A stretch of DNA of 64,000 bases from Ignavibacteria bacterium UBA2373 (GCA_002344005.1 DDTD01000098.1:1-64000), one strand, 5' to 3'; counted from the stretch's first letter, positions 1 through 8,739 are shown. Numbers and translations: made by a program. The notes: a model not told the origin generated them from the sequence alone.

Positions 1-34
1 GGTCAATCTTTATTAACTACTATTTAATTTTTTC

Positions 35-454
35 ATGAAAGAACAAATAATTCAAACTTTCGAAGAAGAGTTTAGCTTTATAAAAGATAAATTCGAGATT
101 ATTGACATCTTATCCCATAACACTCCTATGGAAAGAGATGTAATCAAAAATTTAGAATTACCCTCAAAGACATATAATATTGTGTGGCATCCCGGAGTTT
201 ATGTTTTTATCGGAAATGATACTATATACAAAGTCGGAGTGAGTATGCATAACAGTAGAAGAAGAGTGATGGATCACTTGGAAGATAAGACAGGAAACAA
301 TGAACATTGTATTTGGGACATAAACAACTATTCTGATAAATCAATACTACTTTTTAATGTCAAAGATACTAATGACAAGCATTGGTTGTTAGCTTTGGAG
401 GCGTTCTTTGAAATTAGATTCAATCCTTTAATACCATCGAGACGCATTGGGTAA
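35..454 (+). CDS. GIY-YIG-like domain protein, 139 aa
   Basis: Small soluble protein whose second half resembles a GIY-YIG nuclease core. A GVY at residues 54-56 is followed by YKVG at 65-68, an arginine cluster at 75-77, and a C-terminal helix with a glutamate near residue 123 (LALEAFFE), where the metal-binding glutamate of the family usually sits. The first 45 residues are charged and match nothing I know. The YIG half is degenerate (YKV), so catalytic activity is uncertain. The ATG at 35 is the first start in the window; a gene start further upstream cannot be excluded but none is visible. It ends 87 bases before the hemoglobin gene, which has its own promoter motif. Domain assignment is by motif recognition only. 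Confidence 0.6.
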   Translation: MKEQIIQTFEEEFSFIKDKFEIIDILSHNTPMERDVIKNLELPSKTYNIVWHPGVYVFIGNDTIYKVGVSMHNSRRRVMDHLEDKTGNNEHCIWDINNYSDKSILLFNVKDTNDKHWLLALEAFFEIRFNPLIPSRRIG

Positions 455-504
455 TTATCTACAACTCTTACATTTTGTTGATTCTTACTTCCCTCAACTC
501 TTCT

Positions 505-512
505 TACTTTTG
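505..512 (+). promoter_or_regulatory. TAnnTTTG -7 motif of hemoglobin gene
   Basis: TACTTTTG lies 29 bases before the hemoglobin ATG. It matches the -7 element (TAnnTTTG) of Bacteroidota housekeeping promoters. No convincing -33 TTTG is present at ideal spacing. Confidence 0.45.
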
Positions 513-541
513 TGGGGTAGAAATAAACATACTATGTACGC

Positions 542-955
542 ATGAAACACGATATAAAAACGCGGGCGGATATTAGCACATTAGTACATCAATTCTATGG
601 CACTATCCGCCGTGATGATCTCTTGGGTCCCATTTTCCATCATCATATTGCCGATGATCAATGGGCGGAACATCTTGAAAAACTCACTGATTTTTGGGAA
701 ACAAATCTTTTCGGTGTGGCAAAATTCAAAGGCAATCCAACTGTGGCTCATCTCGCTGTGGATAAACATCATGATTATGGCATTGGGCAAATCCATTTCG
801 GACGATGGCTGCAAGTATGGTTCGCCACCATCACCGATTTATTCGAAGGGGAAAATGCAGACAAAGCAAAAGAAGCAGCACGACGTATGGCACATACTCA
901 ATTTATGGTCTTATGGTATCAGAAACCCGATTCCGTAAAGGGCAAAACAGCATAA
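542..955 (+). CDS. Group III truncated hemoglobin (trHbP type)
   Basis: A 137-residue 2-on-2 globin that would bind heme and handle O2, NO or peroxide in the cytoplasm. The pattern is that of group III: an N-terminal helix with Tyr19 at the likely B10 position (HQFYG), the segment HLEKLTDFWETNLFG at 44-58, then KGNP and His70, the likely proximal F8 ligand. Trp89 in HFGRWL is the likely G8 tryptophan. Length is normal for the family. It stands alone with its own -7 motif upstream, and is convergent with the ccm operon, sharing a possible terminator hairpin. A second, unrelated-class truncated hemoglobin sits at the other end of the window. Family assignment is strong; the physiological ligand is unknown. 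Confidence 0.9.
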   Translation: MKHDIKTRADISTLVHQFYGTIRRDDLLGPIFHHHIADDQWAEHLEKLTDFWETNLFGVAKFKGNPTVAHLAVDKHHDYGIGQIHFGRWLQVWFATITDLFEGENADKAKEAARRMAHTQFMVLWYQKPDSVKGKTA

Positions 956-1046
956 ACTCCTGCTTTGCCCGATTGCACCATTCATCTTCATCATTGCTCA
1001 GCGAACAATCACTACTTTCTGCGATACCGTCTCATGGACATAAATA

Positions 1047-1075
1047 AACCCATATCCGATGCACAGATATGGGTT
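1047..1075. terminator. Intergenic hairpin between trHb and ccmF
   Basis: A perfect 10-base inverted repeat (AACCCATATC / GATATGGGTT, 1047-1056 and 1066-1075) with a 9-base loop lies between two convergent genes. There is no clean T tract on either side, so it may be a weak bidirectional terminator or an mRNA-end stabiliser. Confidence 0.4.
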
Positions 1076-1151
1076 GATATATATGATATCACGACGCTTC
1101 AATTTCAGAGTGTAATGCCGTGTATGAATGCAATAATCCGGCAGAAATATA

Positions 1152-3545
1152 TTATTTTTCTATTTCTGCCGGCACTTCTGCTTTTTCTTTTATTTCTGTA
1201 TTGTCTGCATTTTCTGCTCTTTCAATGGGAGTTTTTTTGGAAGCATAGCGGAAGATGCTCACAAAGAATCCGCCGACCATTGCAATCACCCCAAACCACA
1301 CTAAATTAATAAGCGGTTTGATGGAAATTTCAGCCGTAAATACTTCTTTGGGTGCGCTTTGTGGTTTTGCTGTATCGTAAAAGGTGAACATTGCGCCGGA
1401 TTCTTCCAAAGAAGTTTTGTTCACATCAAGTTTGGTAAATGCAATTTGCTGTGTTGTATTGGGTATCATCAATGGTTCGGGAATTGTTTCCATCGAAGGC
1501 ATAGCGATATTTGCGAATAATGTTAATTCCTTTTTCTCGCCATTGGGCATGGTGACCGTAATAACTGCACCCGGGCGGATACCTCCATTTTGCGGACCGC
1601 CTCGCATACCCGACATATCAAAACGCTCGAATGTTATTTTCAATGATGTATCGGTTGGTAAAGCAATGGTATTGCCTTTTTTGAGTGTAGCTTTGGGCAA
1701 TTCGCCTTCCATCTCCAATATTTTGGGTGACAGATACACATCTTTGTCAATAGACCAAGATATTCCGGGTTCTTGGAATGCAGCTTGGCGTTTATTGAAA
1801 TCACTCCAAAACATGACGGGCGCGACGGTATCAACTTTGTTTTTTGATTGTACAACCACATAATAATGATAGCGTTCAATATCTTTTCTTTCTTTCTCCA
1901 CTTGGTTTTTCCCGATATAGGTCATGGTATAACCGAGTATGGTTTGGGGTTGTCCTTGCACTAAACGCGCATGTTCTTTGACGGAGTAACGGGATGTTGC
2001 CAGCACGCCAATCATTAATAATGCAATGCCTGCATGGCTGATATATGCGCCTGTGGAAGAAAATTTTGCCCTCACTACTTTTAATGCTAATTCAGCATTG
2101 ACAAATAAAGCAAACCACGATGCAAATCCCAAAGCAATATACCAAGGGTCTTGCACTCCGATAATAAAAGAACCAATGGTTGCTGCAATTGCCAAACTGA
2201 GTGGAAATAGTATTTTTTTCATCACTGAGCCGAGCGTTTTTGCTTTCCAGTGTACTCTCCAGCGCACTACCAAAGACACACCGTTGACAATCAAGATGAC
2301 GGTGACTAATGGCAAATGAATACTATTATAGAAGCCTTGGTCAAGAGCCACTTTTGTCATTCCGAATATTTCGGCGATTAAAGGATAGCTTGTTCCCAAG
2401 AGCACAATTAATGCACTCATAAGGGTTAATATCGCACCGATAGAGAGTAAGAATTCACGCGATTGGGGTGCAAATGACGCTGTTGATACGAAAAAATCTT
2501 TACGTCGTGCAATCAACATTCCCACACCAAGAATAATAAATGTGGACATGAAAATAACAAGAATAACATAAGCAAACATGCCCGGATCAACGAATGAATG
2601 GACGGAAGTATCGCCCAAAACACCGGAGCGGGTCAAGAATGTGGAATACAATACCAAAATGAATGATGCGAGAGCCAAAATGATATTGGTACGCACCAAA
2701 CCTTTTGTCTTTCTTTGAACAAGCATTGTATGGACAAGCGCGACACTTGTCAGCCAAGGTATTAAAGAGGAATTTTCGACAGGATCCCAAGCCCAATATC
2801 CTCCCCATCCCAAAGTTTCATAAGCCCAAAATCCACCGAGCATAATCCCGAAGCCCAGAATTGCGGTGGCATAGAGTGTCCAAGGTAATACAGCGTTGAC
2901 CCATTCATGGTATTGCCTTTTTATCATGGCAGCCATAGCAAAAGCAAATGGCACTGACAGCGCAGCAAAACCGGTAAATAAAATAGGCGGATGAATTGTT
3001 ATCCAAATATTATGCAAAAGCGGATTTAAGCCGCGACCGTCAAGAGGCGTATAACCTTTTTGAATGCCGTCTTTGGCGAAAGTGTCCCATATATAAGCAA
3101 AAGGATTTTTCACCACAAGCAATAAAAGCAAAAAAACCAAAATCACGGAATAAAATACCATGACTTCGGCTTCCCAATTTCTTTTTCGCACATAAGGAAT
3201 TAATACCGAGCCGATAAGTGCCACCCATGTTGTCCATAGAAGAAAGCTCCCTTCTTGTCCGGCATAACCCGCAGCCATTAAATACCATGTGGGCAAATCT
3301 TTATTGGAATAGCTCCACACATAGGTATAATTGAAATTGCTTGTCATCACATTCATCATATTCAGACACAAAGCAAGCACAATACCTATGGTTAAGCTGT
3401 GGAATATTTTTCTCGCAATGGGAAGTGCCTCAGCTTTACCTCTGATTGCCAGAACATAATAGAGCGACGACGTGAGCGCAGCACCAAAAAGCAGGTGCAT
3501 GAGTATTTGACCTACATAGAAGTCTTTGAGAAAATCGGCTATCAT
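1152..3545 (-). CDS. ccmF: CcmF-type heme lyase, cytochrome c maturation
   Basis: A 797-residue integral membrane protein of the CcmF/CcsA heme-handling superfamily, which attaches heme to apocytochrome c on the outer face of the inner membrane. Many hydrophobic helices are visible. The tryptophan-rich WWD loop spans about residues 238-264 (GFWAYETLGWGGYWAWDP within it), and conserved histidines appear at 178, 185 (IHPP) and 272 (VHT). A large extracytoplasmic domain occupies about residues 500-740, followed by a last membrane helix near 745-765 and a charged tail. Somewhat longer than typical CcmF (about 650). Last gene of the operon ccmC-ccmD-ccmE-ccmE paralogue-ccmF, 68 bases after the paralogue. 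ATG start at 3545. Confidence 0.92.
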   Translation of the reverse strand: MIADFLKDFYVGQILMHLLFGAALTSSLYYVLAIRGKAEALPIARKIFHSLTIGIVLALCLNMMNVMTSNFNYTYVWSYSNKDLPTWYLMAAGYAGQEGSFLLWTTWVALIGSVLIPYVRKRNWEAEVMVFYSVILVFLLLLLVVKNPFAYIWDTFAKDGIQKGYTPLDGRGLNPLLHNIWITIHPPILFTGFAALSVPFAFAMAAMIKRQYHEWVNAVLPWTLYATAILGFGIMLGGFWAYETLGWGGYWAWDPVENSSLIPWLTSVALVHTMLVQRKTKGLVRTNIILALASFILVLYSTFLTRSGVLGDTSVHSFVDPGMFAYVILVIFMSTFIILGVGMLIARRKDFFVSTASFAPQSREFLLSIGAILTLMSALIVLLGTSYPLIAEIFGMTKVALDQGFYNSIHLPLVTVILIVNGVSLVVRWRVHWKAKTLGSVMKKILFPLSLAIAATIGSFIIGVQDPWYIALGFASWFALFVNAELALKVVRAKFSSTGAYISHAGIALLMIGVLATSRYSVKEHARLVQGQPQTILGYTMTYIGKNQVEKERKDIERYHYYVVVQSKNKVDTVAPVMFWSDFNKRQAAFQEPGISWSIDKDVYLSPKILEMEGELPKATLKKGNTIALPTDTSLKITFERFDMSGMRGGPQNGGIRPGAVITVTMPNGEKKELTLFANIAMPSMETIPEPLMIPNTTQQIAFTKLDVNKTSLEESGAMFTFYDTAKPQSAPKEVFTAEISIKPLINLVWFGVIAMVGGFFVSIFRYASKKTPIERAENADNTEIKEKAEVPAEIEK

Positions 3546-3613
3546 ATATTGAGATATTTGATGTGAAAATTAAAGGGTGTATTCTTTACCATCCAATACC
3601 CCCATGAGTATTC

Positions 3614-3988
3614 TTAGTATGATTTGATGACTTGGCTTGCATGAACATAAGGCATTTCACCGCCATGGACATGCCCTATAATGTCAATTGCTTCACCATT
3701 TTTTAATGTCGGCAATGGGTCATTTCCGGTATAATTAACGCGGAATGTCGTGCCTTCGGTATCAGTGGCATAAAATTCTTGAGGCGTGAAGGGATGGTCA
3801 GAATCAATAACAGCCGCAGAAATAATTTTGATTTTCTTAGCTTGCTCTTCGCTTCCCTGTCCCGTAGCTTCAAGTATTGCTTTATTGAAAGTCGGTGTCG
3901 GTAAACTTGTATAAATGGTCATAAAGTAACCGGAAACGGCGACGGTACAGACAGTAGCCACAATAGAAATTATACGTAGTAAGCGCAT
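3614..3988 (-). CDS. CcmE-like OB-fold membrane protein lacking heme ligand
   Basis: A 124-residue protein with an N-terminal signal anchor (about residues 5-28) and a C-terminal part that follows the CcmE pattern: FYATD, then VNYTGNDPLPTLKNGEAIDI, then a glycine-rich turn and VHASQVIKSY. In CcmE the Ala-Ser strand leads into the heme-binding motif. Here the chain stops at that point with KSY, so neither the classical His nor the Cys of the variant type is present. It sits 12 bases downstream of ccmE and ahead of ccmF, so a duplication of ccmE is likely. It could be an accessory subunit or scaffold that cannot itself carry heme. Function is inferred from position and weak sequence resemblance. 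Confidence 0.6.
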   Translation of the reverse strand: MRLLRIISIVATVCTVAVSGYFMTIYTSLPTPTFNKAILEATGQGSEEQAKKIKIISAAVIDSDHPFTPQEFYATDTEGTTFRVNYTGNDPLPTLKNGEAIDIIGHVHGGEMPYVHASQVIKSY

Positions 3989-4000
3989 CGTCGGTTAATA

Positions 4001-4393
4001 TTATTTGGATGAATTGGTCAATTGTTCTGCATTTCCTTCATACTTGGACGGACATTTTGTCAATATATCCGATGCTTGCAATGTTCCGTTTTCTATTCTA
4101 CCTTTAACGACAATACTTTCAGCAATTTCGAAATTATTGGGTCGCGCACCCTGATAGATAACCTTTGTTTCATTATTTTGTTCATCGCGCATGGAAAAGG
4201 AAAATTCATTGGTTTTTGAATTGTAATCGGCGCCTTTTTCTTTAATCCATACTCCTTTGACTTGTACTTTGCGCCCCGATTCTTTTGCGGAAGCAATATT
4301 GGTATATTCGATTTTACTGCCTTCGAGTGATATAAATGCAATCACACCGAAAATCAGCACTATCACTGATCCGATAATATATCGTAGTTTCAT
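4001..4393 (-). CDS. ccmE: CcmE heme chaperone, CxxxY variant
   Basis: A 130-residue periplasmic heme chaperone that receives heme from CcmC and hands it to CcmF. One N-terminal membrane anchor (about residues 5-23) is followed by a beta-rich OB-fold domain (VQVKGVW, FSFSMRD, VIYQGARP, IVVKGRI). Near the C terminus ASDILTK leads to Cys114-Pro-Ser-Lys-Tyr118. The standard enzyme has HxxxY here, with heme bound covalently to His. The CxxxY form is known from archaea and some bacteria that use a variant system I reported to lack CcmH. The C-terminal tail after Tyr118 is short and polar. ATG at 4393; ccmD ends 17 bases upstream. Confidence 0.88.
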   Translation of the reverse strand: MKLRYIIGSVIVLIFGVIAFISLEGSKIEYTNIASAKESGRKVQVKGVWIKEKGADYNSKTNEFSFSMRDEQNNETKVIYQGARPNNFEIAESIVVKGRIENGTLQASDILTKCPSKYEGNAEQLTNSSK

Positions 4394-4410
4394 CTGATTG
4401 TCTCCTTGTA

Positions 4411-4545
4411 TTAACGTTCTATTTTTTTCTCGACTTTTTGTAAGCGTTGTTCAATGCGATTAAGAGTTATCGCTATGCCTGCCCATGTAATCATTGTGAC
4501 GACAAGCACAACATAAAGAGCGTTTTGGGTTAAGAATGTTTCCAT
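4411..4545 (-). CDS. ccmD: CcmD-like small membrane protein, 44 aa
   Basis: A 44-residue protein found by reading the gap between ccmC and ccmE on the minus strand. It starts METFLTQNALYVVLVVTMIT, has one membrane helix (about 8-28), and ends in a charged amphipathic tail (NRIEQRLQKVEKKIER). CcmD is a tiny single-helix protein that helps release holo-CcmE from CcmC in the CcmABCD complex, and typically has this short-helix-plus-basic-tail form. The position, 32 bases after ccmC and 17 before ccmE, fits exactly. Sequence conservation in CcmD is too low for proof from sequence alone. Confidence 0.75.
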   Translation of the reverse strand: METFLTQNALYVVLVVTMITWAGIAITLNRIEQRLQKVEKKIER

Positions 4546-4577
4546 ATATATCTATATTCGGCTAAGAGTTGAAAGAA

Positions 4578-5633
4578 TTATGAATTAACTTTAGACAAAG
4601 CAAGTCGCGTTCTTGCACTTACACTCATAATCCAATAGAATAAGATTGTGAATGCTGCGAGTGCTAAAGACAAAATAATCTGTTTTGTAGTGTCTAAGGA
4701 ATCAGATGCGGTACTGAGCACAGGTCCTGCATTGCCGCTGTCTTTGGAACCCGGGTGAAGCCCGTCATAAAGTCGGGGTATTATATAGATAAAGAAGAGC
4801 GCGGCGACGCATCCCAACACGGAATAGACACTGCTGAGGCGTGCGCGTTTTGCCGGATTTTCAATGGCAGATCGCAAAGCAAAATATGCCCCATAGACCA
4901 AGAGTAAAACAAAGATTGATGTTTGTCTTGGGTCCCAATTCCAAAACTTTCCCCAATTAAATTTAGCCCAGACGGCTCCGGTGATAGTGGCAAGAATGCA
5001 AAAAACAGTACCTGCCATAGCGGCAGACGACGACATCACATCATATTCCATCACAGGACGACGCAAATATTTCATACCGTAAATCATGCTGACCACATAG
5101 GCAATAAAAGCAATCCATGCAGCCGGAACATGAAAGAACATAATACGAGCGCGTTCTTCAAGTCCCATAATAAATGGTAAAGTAAACATAGGGTTTTTTA
5201 TACCGACACTTTCCACACTGTATGTTATGTCATTGTCCAATCGCTTGACATAGACAACCAAATCTTGTTGAAAACTTCCCGCTTGATTGTACAAAGTTTC
5301 ATTGCAAAGCAGAAGAACTGTTTTTCTTGTTTCTGTCACATTTTGTACATCATTGACCTGCACATACCATAGCTTTGACTGTGTATCGAAGGTACCACCT
5401 TTGGTAGGTGCTATATGCACGGGAACAAGAGCATCGGGGTTTGCCCTTCCTGCAATAACCGCATCGGCAAAAGTTCCGGCAATAGGAGGATGCAAAGAAC
5501 AAAAGACGACTAAAGTCATAATAAGAACAAATGCTATGCGCCACCATATTGGCTTTGGTTTTAAGATACCGGGGGTAATTCCCAGCCCGATACCGAGAGA
5601 TAATCCGGTCAGAATGAAAAGAAATTTAACCAT
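4578..5633 (-). CDS. ccmC: CcmC heme transporter/handler with large insertion
   Basis: A 351-residue membrane protein that loads heme onto CcmE. The core is recognisable: RIMFFHVPAAW with His168, the WWD loop at about 221-239 (WAKFNWGKFWNWDP), and a second conserved histidine at 293 (LHPGS). Typical CcmC has about 220-250 residues and its RIMxxHVP motif lies near residue 55. Here about 110 extra residues lie between the first membrane helices and the core, mostly beta-prone and polar (about 60-150), so an extracytoplasmic domain is likely. The ATG at 5633 was chosen over an in-frame TTG at 5663. First gene of the ccm operon; ccmA, ccmB, ccmG and ccmH are not in the window. Confidence 0.88.
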   Translation of the reverse strand: MVKFLFILTGLSLGIGLGITPGILKPKPIWWRIAFVLIMTLVVFCSLHPPIAGTFADAVIAGRANPDALVPVHIAPTKGGTFDTQSKLWYVQVNDVQNVTETRKTVLLLCNETLYNQAGSFQQDLVVYVKRLDNDITYSVESVGIKNPMFTLPFIMGLEERARIMFFHVPAAWIAFIAYVVSMIYGMKYLRRPVMEYDVMSSSAAMAGTVFCILATITGAVWAKFNWGKFWNWDPRQTSIFVLLLVYGAYFALRSAIENPAKRARLSSVYSVLGCVAALFFIYIIPRLYDGLHPGSKDSGNAGPVLSTASDSLDTTKQIILSLALAAFTILFYWIMSVSARTRLALSKVNS

Positions 5634-5734
5634 CGAGAGTAAATATCGCAGTGAATGAGTCAATCATTTTGTACGAAATTACAGTTTTTTTAAGGGATTT
5701 TGGTGAGGTTTTTTCACAAAATGCGAGTAAACGA

Positions 5735-6175
5735 TTATACGGGGAGTTGTTTACGCAATGTTAAGGCATTGTAACCAAGATGGGTAGGCGATGGCGTGTA
5801 GATAACATTATCCATAACGGTACGAACAATATGAATGCCCAAGCCACCACTTTTATAAGCACGGAAATAATCTACCATATTGGGAGAAGGAACATTCAAC
5901 GGATTAAAAGGCATTGCATTATCTTCAATAGTTACAACAAATTGAGAATCTTCAATTGATACTGATACAATAATTTCTTTTGCTGATTGCCTTTCCTTGG
6001 CATGACGCGCAATATTTGCACAAATCTCGTCAACGGCAAGTTCAATAAAATTAATTTGCTGTTCATCGAATTTACAGTCAGCAGCACACCGAGCAATAAA
6101 CTCTCTGATAACATTGAGTTCTTGCGTCTGAGCTGCAACAGTGATGCTGCCAAGTATATGAAACTTTGAATCCAT
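5735..6175 (-). CDS. Anti-sigma factor serine kinase, RsbW-like
   Basis: A 146-residue GHKL-fold ATPase of the RsbW/SpoIIAB type. The N box is at 46-57 (ELAVDEICANIARH), the first G box at 84-90 (EDNAMPF), and the second at 110-117 (GGLGIHIV). Such kinases bind and silence a sigma factor or other partner and phosphorylate a STAS-domain antagonist. The antagonist gene (6178-6528) ends only 2 bases upstream and the matching phosphatase lies before that, so the three form a partner-switching operon. No alternative sigma factor gene is adjacent, so the target is unknown. The ATG at 6175 is the natural start. Confidence 0.88.
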   Translation of the reverse strand: MDSKFHILGSITVAAQTQELNVIREFIARCAADCKFDEQQINFIELAVDEICANIARHAKERQSAKEIIVSVSIEDSQFVVTIEDNAMPFNPLNVPSPNMVDYFRAYKSGGLGIHIVRTVMDNVIYTPSPTHLGYNALTLRKQLPV

Positions 6176-6177
6176 GA

Positions 6178-6528
6178 TTAGACTTGAAATTTAGAGAGAG
6201 CTTCTTGTTCATTGGAAAGAATATCAAACAGCATCGGAAAACCCAATAAATCAAACACTGTGAATACCTTTGGTTTCATTTCCACCAATTTGATGTCTCC
6301 TCCATTGCTGCGTATTTCTTCTATAAAAACCATAAATACACCCAACCCTGCGCTGCTTATATAGTCTAAATCTTTAAAATTAACAATGATAAAAGATTCT
6401 CCGGCTTTAACTTTATCCTCAATTGCCTTTTCCAATAGATGTGCCGTATGGGCATCAAGGAAGCCCTTTATACGTAATATCTGCACATTGCCCTGTTTTG
6501 TTGATTGTATGTCAAAATTATGACTCAT
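6178..6528 (-). CDS. STAS-domain anti-anti-sigma factor, RsbV-like
   Basis: A 116-residue single STAS domain. The phosphorylatable segment is at 56-63 (YISSAGLG), with Ser58/Ser59 as the candidate phosphorylation site. Unphosphorylated forms of such proteins bind the RsbW-like kinase and release its target. Its gene sits between the PP2C phosphatase (ends 30 bases upstream) and the kinase (2 bases downstream), so the operon order is phosphatase, antagonist, kinase. Length and motif are normal for the family. Confidence 0.9.
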   Translation of the reverse strand: MSHNFDIQSTKQGNVQILRIKGFLDAHTAHLLEKAIEDKVKAGESFIIVNFKDLDYISSAGLGVFMVFIEEIRSNGGDIKLVEMKPKVFTVFDLLGFPMLFDILSNEQEALSKFQV

Positions 6529-6558
6529 TCTCTCTGTCCTCTTAAAAAAAAATCTTGT

Positions 6559-8739
6559 TTATCGTTCAACTGTCTGATACTCTCCATTAGACGAAGAAGT
6601 CACTAATGAGTTTTGCGCTTTTGACTGAACACATCGCACAACAACGGATGTTATATCATCATGTTGCGGTGCAGTCCCCACAAAGGAACGAACTTCATGC
6701 ATTATGGTTTCGTTTATGACTTTACTCGTTTCGCCATCTTGCACACCGCGCAATACATCCAGAATCGGCTCATAACCGAACTCTTCATCTATAGTATTTT
6801 TTGCTTCTGATACACCGTCCGTAAAAAAGTATGCAATATCACCTTCTGAATATGGGATATGCATTTCCTGCAATGTTGGAACGAACAAAGAATTAGCGGC
6901 AAGTCCTATGCCAAGCCCTTTGGGTGTCACCACAGCCACTGCCCTGTTTTGCTTCAAAAATGTTGGACAATGCCCACCTCTGACCAGAACTAACTCTTTA
7001 GCATCTGTGTCAAACATACACACAGACATTGTAATATAGGCGTGTTTTTCCATATTACCATACAATGCATTATTGACTTTGAGCAAAAAGTCACTCGGTG
7101 ATTTTGCCATTCCCGCCAAAGAAAGAACAATGCCTTTCACATGTGCCATATAAAATGCGGCAGGAATACCTTTGCCTGAAACATCACCGATGATGAGACA
7201 CCACATGCCATTTTCTAATTGTACAAAATCATAATAATCGCCGCCTACTTCTGCTGCCGGCACGCATCGTATATCAATATCAAACTCTGCTATTTCCGGT
7301 AATTTTTGCGGAAGCATCGTGTTTTGCATACTGCTGGCGAGCGAAAGCTCACGCTTAATTCTTTCATTCTCAATAGATTCTCTTAATAACTTCGCATTAT
7401 CTAATACTATTTTTACATTGTGTTGGAATGCACGCAGAATGCGCAAATCATCTCCCTGAAAACCATAAGCATCCCTTTTCACAAGTACTAACATAGCCAC
7501 TCTTTTTTGTCCGGCAAATAAAGGCATGGCAAGAACGGAACGCGCTAATGGTTGCGGGAATTTTGCCAGATATGCCAAATTGTGGTCATCTTCGACATTG
7601 GAAATAAGAATCTGTTCTTGTGAACGCAATACTTTAGATTCAAATTCTGAAGAACGATGAAACCATGCTATATGTTCATCAGTCAGCACAGCCGAGGCAA
7701 GCACTATATAATCGGAAGATTGCGGGGCTAATGCTTCGCACCAAGCTCCTTCGGCACGTGTTGCCTCCATAGCACGAAACATAATCGTTGTGACGATATT
7801 CTCAATGGATGTATCCGATAAAGCCAAACGATTCAACTCGATAAGTGATTCTACTTCATAATTTCTCCGATCAATAAATTGTGCTGTTGGAAGAGAAAAT
7901 AGAATAGAAAAAAACAAACGAGAAAGTGCAGCTCCATAAATACCAGAAGCAAAAACCACACAAAAACCAATAGACATATATGCAGATTCCAGACCATTGT
8001 TTCCGTCCACAGAGTCATGTATCAATAAGCCCGGAACTAATAAACATGTAAAAAGACTGAAAATGGTGCGGCGCAGTAAAAATATTTTGTCTTTTCTTGG
8101 CAGAGCATTAATCCAGTCATTTTGGTTCAATCGCAAAAAGAACCATACAGCCGCTAATCCGCCCGATGAAATTACAATAGCCATTGCATCCACCACACCA
8201 AAAACAAAATGCAGAGTTGAAGAGAACAGAAAAGCCAACACAAAAAGTAAAGTCACTCGCATGGTGAGTTTTGTAGATGAAGAACGTCTAAGAATGAGCA
8301 ATCGGCGAAGAATACGAAATATATCACCCGTTATGGCTATAAATGCAAGTATCAGCATATCAAAGATAGCCATGCTTATTATTGTCATAGACGAACTACC
8401 GAGCAAGGATACGGTTACATTGGAAGCAATCAACACTATGAGCACAATAAAAGCAATATTGCCTATCATGCTACTCAATTGTAAGGGTTGTTCTTTTTCC
8501 GACAATTCACAGTCTATTTTTTCTTCGTCTTTTTCTACGGCAGCCACCCATATAACAAGACTGCCAATCCCAAGCAATGGTATAAATGGCATAAGTAACC
8601 ATTCAAGTGAGGCAGGCATAATCACTGACACACTGTCCAATGCTAATTTAGCGAGTATGCCGATAATGGCTAAGCGCGCCAAAGGTTGTTTTGTTGTCCT
8701 TTGTATAGGTACAAAAAACTGTGAAAATAGAGTCCGCAT
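6559..8739 (-). CDS. Membrane-bound RsbU-like PP2C phosphatase with GAF
   Basis: A 726-residue protein. The N-terminal 290 residues carry about seven to eight hydrophobic segments. A GAF-like sensor domain follows at about 300-450, a short coiled linker (about 450-480) comes next, and a SpoIIE-type PP2C domain fills about 488-705. Metal-binding acids are visible at Asp501 (VGGDYYDF) and Asp519 (IGDVSGKG), with DGVSEAKN and HDDITSVVV further on. It should dephosphorylate the STAS protein encoded next, in response to a membrane or GAF signal. First gene of the partner-switching operon; it is divergent from the wzz-glf cluster. Confidence 0.88.
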   Translation of the reverse strand: MRTLFSQFFVPIQRTTKQPLARLAIIGILAKLALDSVSVIMPASLEWLLMPFIPLLGIGSLVIWVAAVEKDEEKIDCELSEKEQPLQLSSMIGNIAFIVLIVLIASNVTVSLLGSSSMTIISMAIFDMLILAFIAITGDIFRILRRLLILRRSSSTKLTMRVTLLFVLAFLFSSTLHFVFGVVDAMAIVISSGGLAAVWFFLRLNQNDWINALPRKDKIFLLRRTIFSLFTCLLVPGLLIHDSVDGNNGLESAYMSIGFCVVFASGIYGAALSRLFFSILFSLPTAQFIDRRNYEVESLIELNRLALSDTSIENIVTTIMFRAMEATRAEGAWCEALAPQSSDYIVLASAVLTDEHIAWFHRSSEFESKVLRSQEQILISNVEDDHNLAYLAKFPQPLARSVLAMPLFAGQKRVAMLVLVKRDAYGFQGDDLRILRAFQHNVKIVLDNAKLLRESIENERIKRELSLASSMQNTMLPQKLPEIAEFDIDIRCVPAAEVGGDYYDFVQLENGMWCLIIGDVSGKGIPAAFYMAHVKGIVLSLAGMAKSPSDFLLKVNNALYGNMEKHAYITMSVCMFDTDAKELVLVRGGHCPTFLKQNRAVAVVTPKGLGIGLAANSLFVPTLQEMHIPYSEGDIAYFFTDGVSEAKNTIDEEFGYEPILDVLRGVQDGETSKVINETIMHEVRSFVGTAPQHDDITSVVVRCVQSKAQNSLVTSSSNGEYQTVER

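Noticed and set aside
1384..1863. Plus-strand frame of 159 codons opposite ccmF
   Set aside because: Shadow of ccmF; no motif or start signal.
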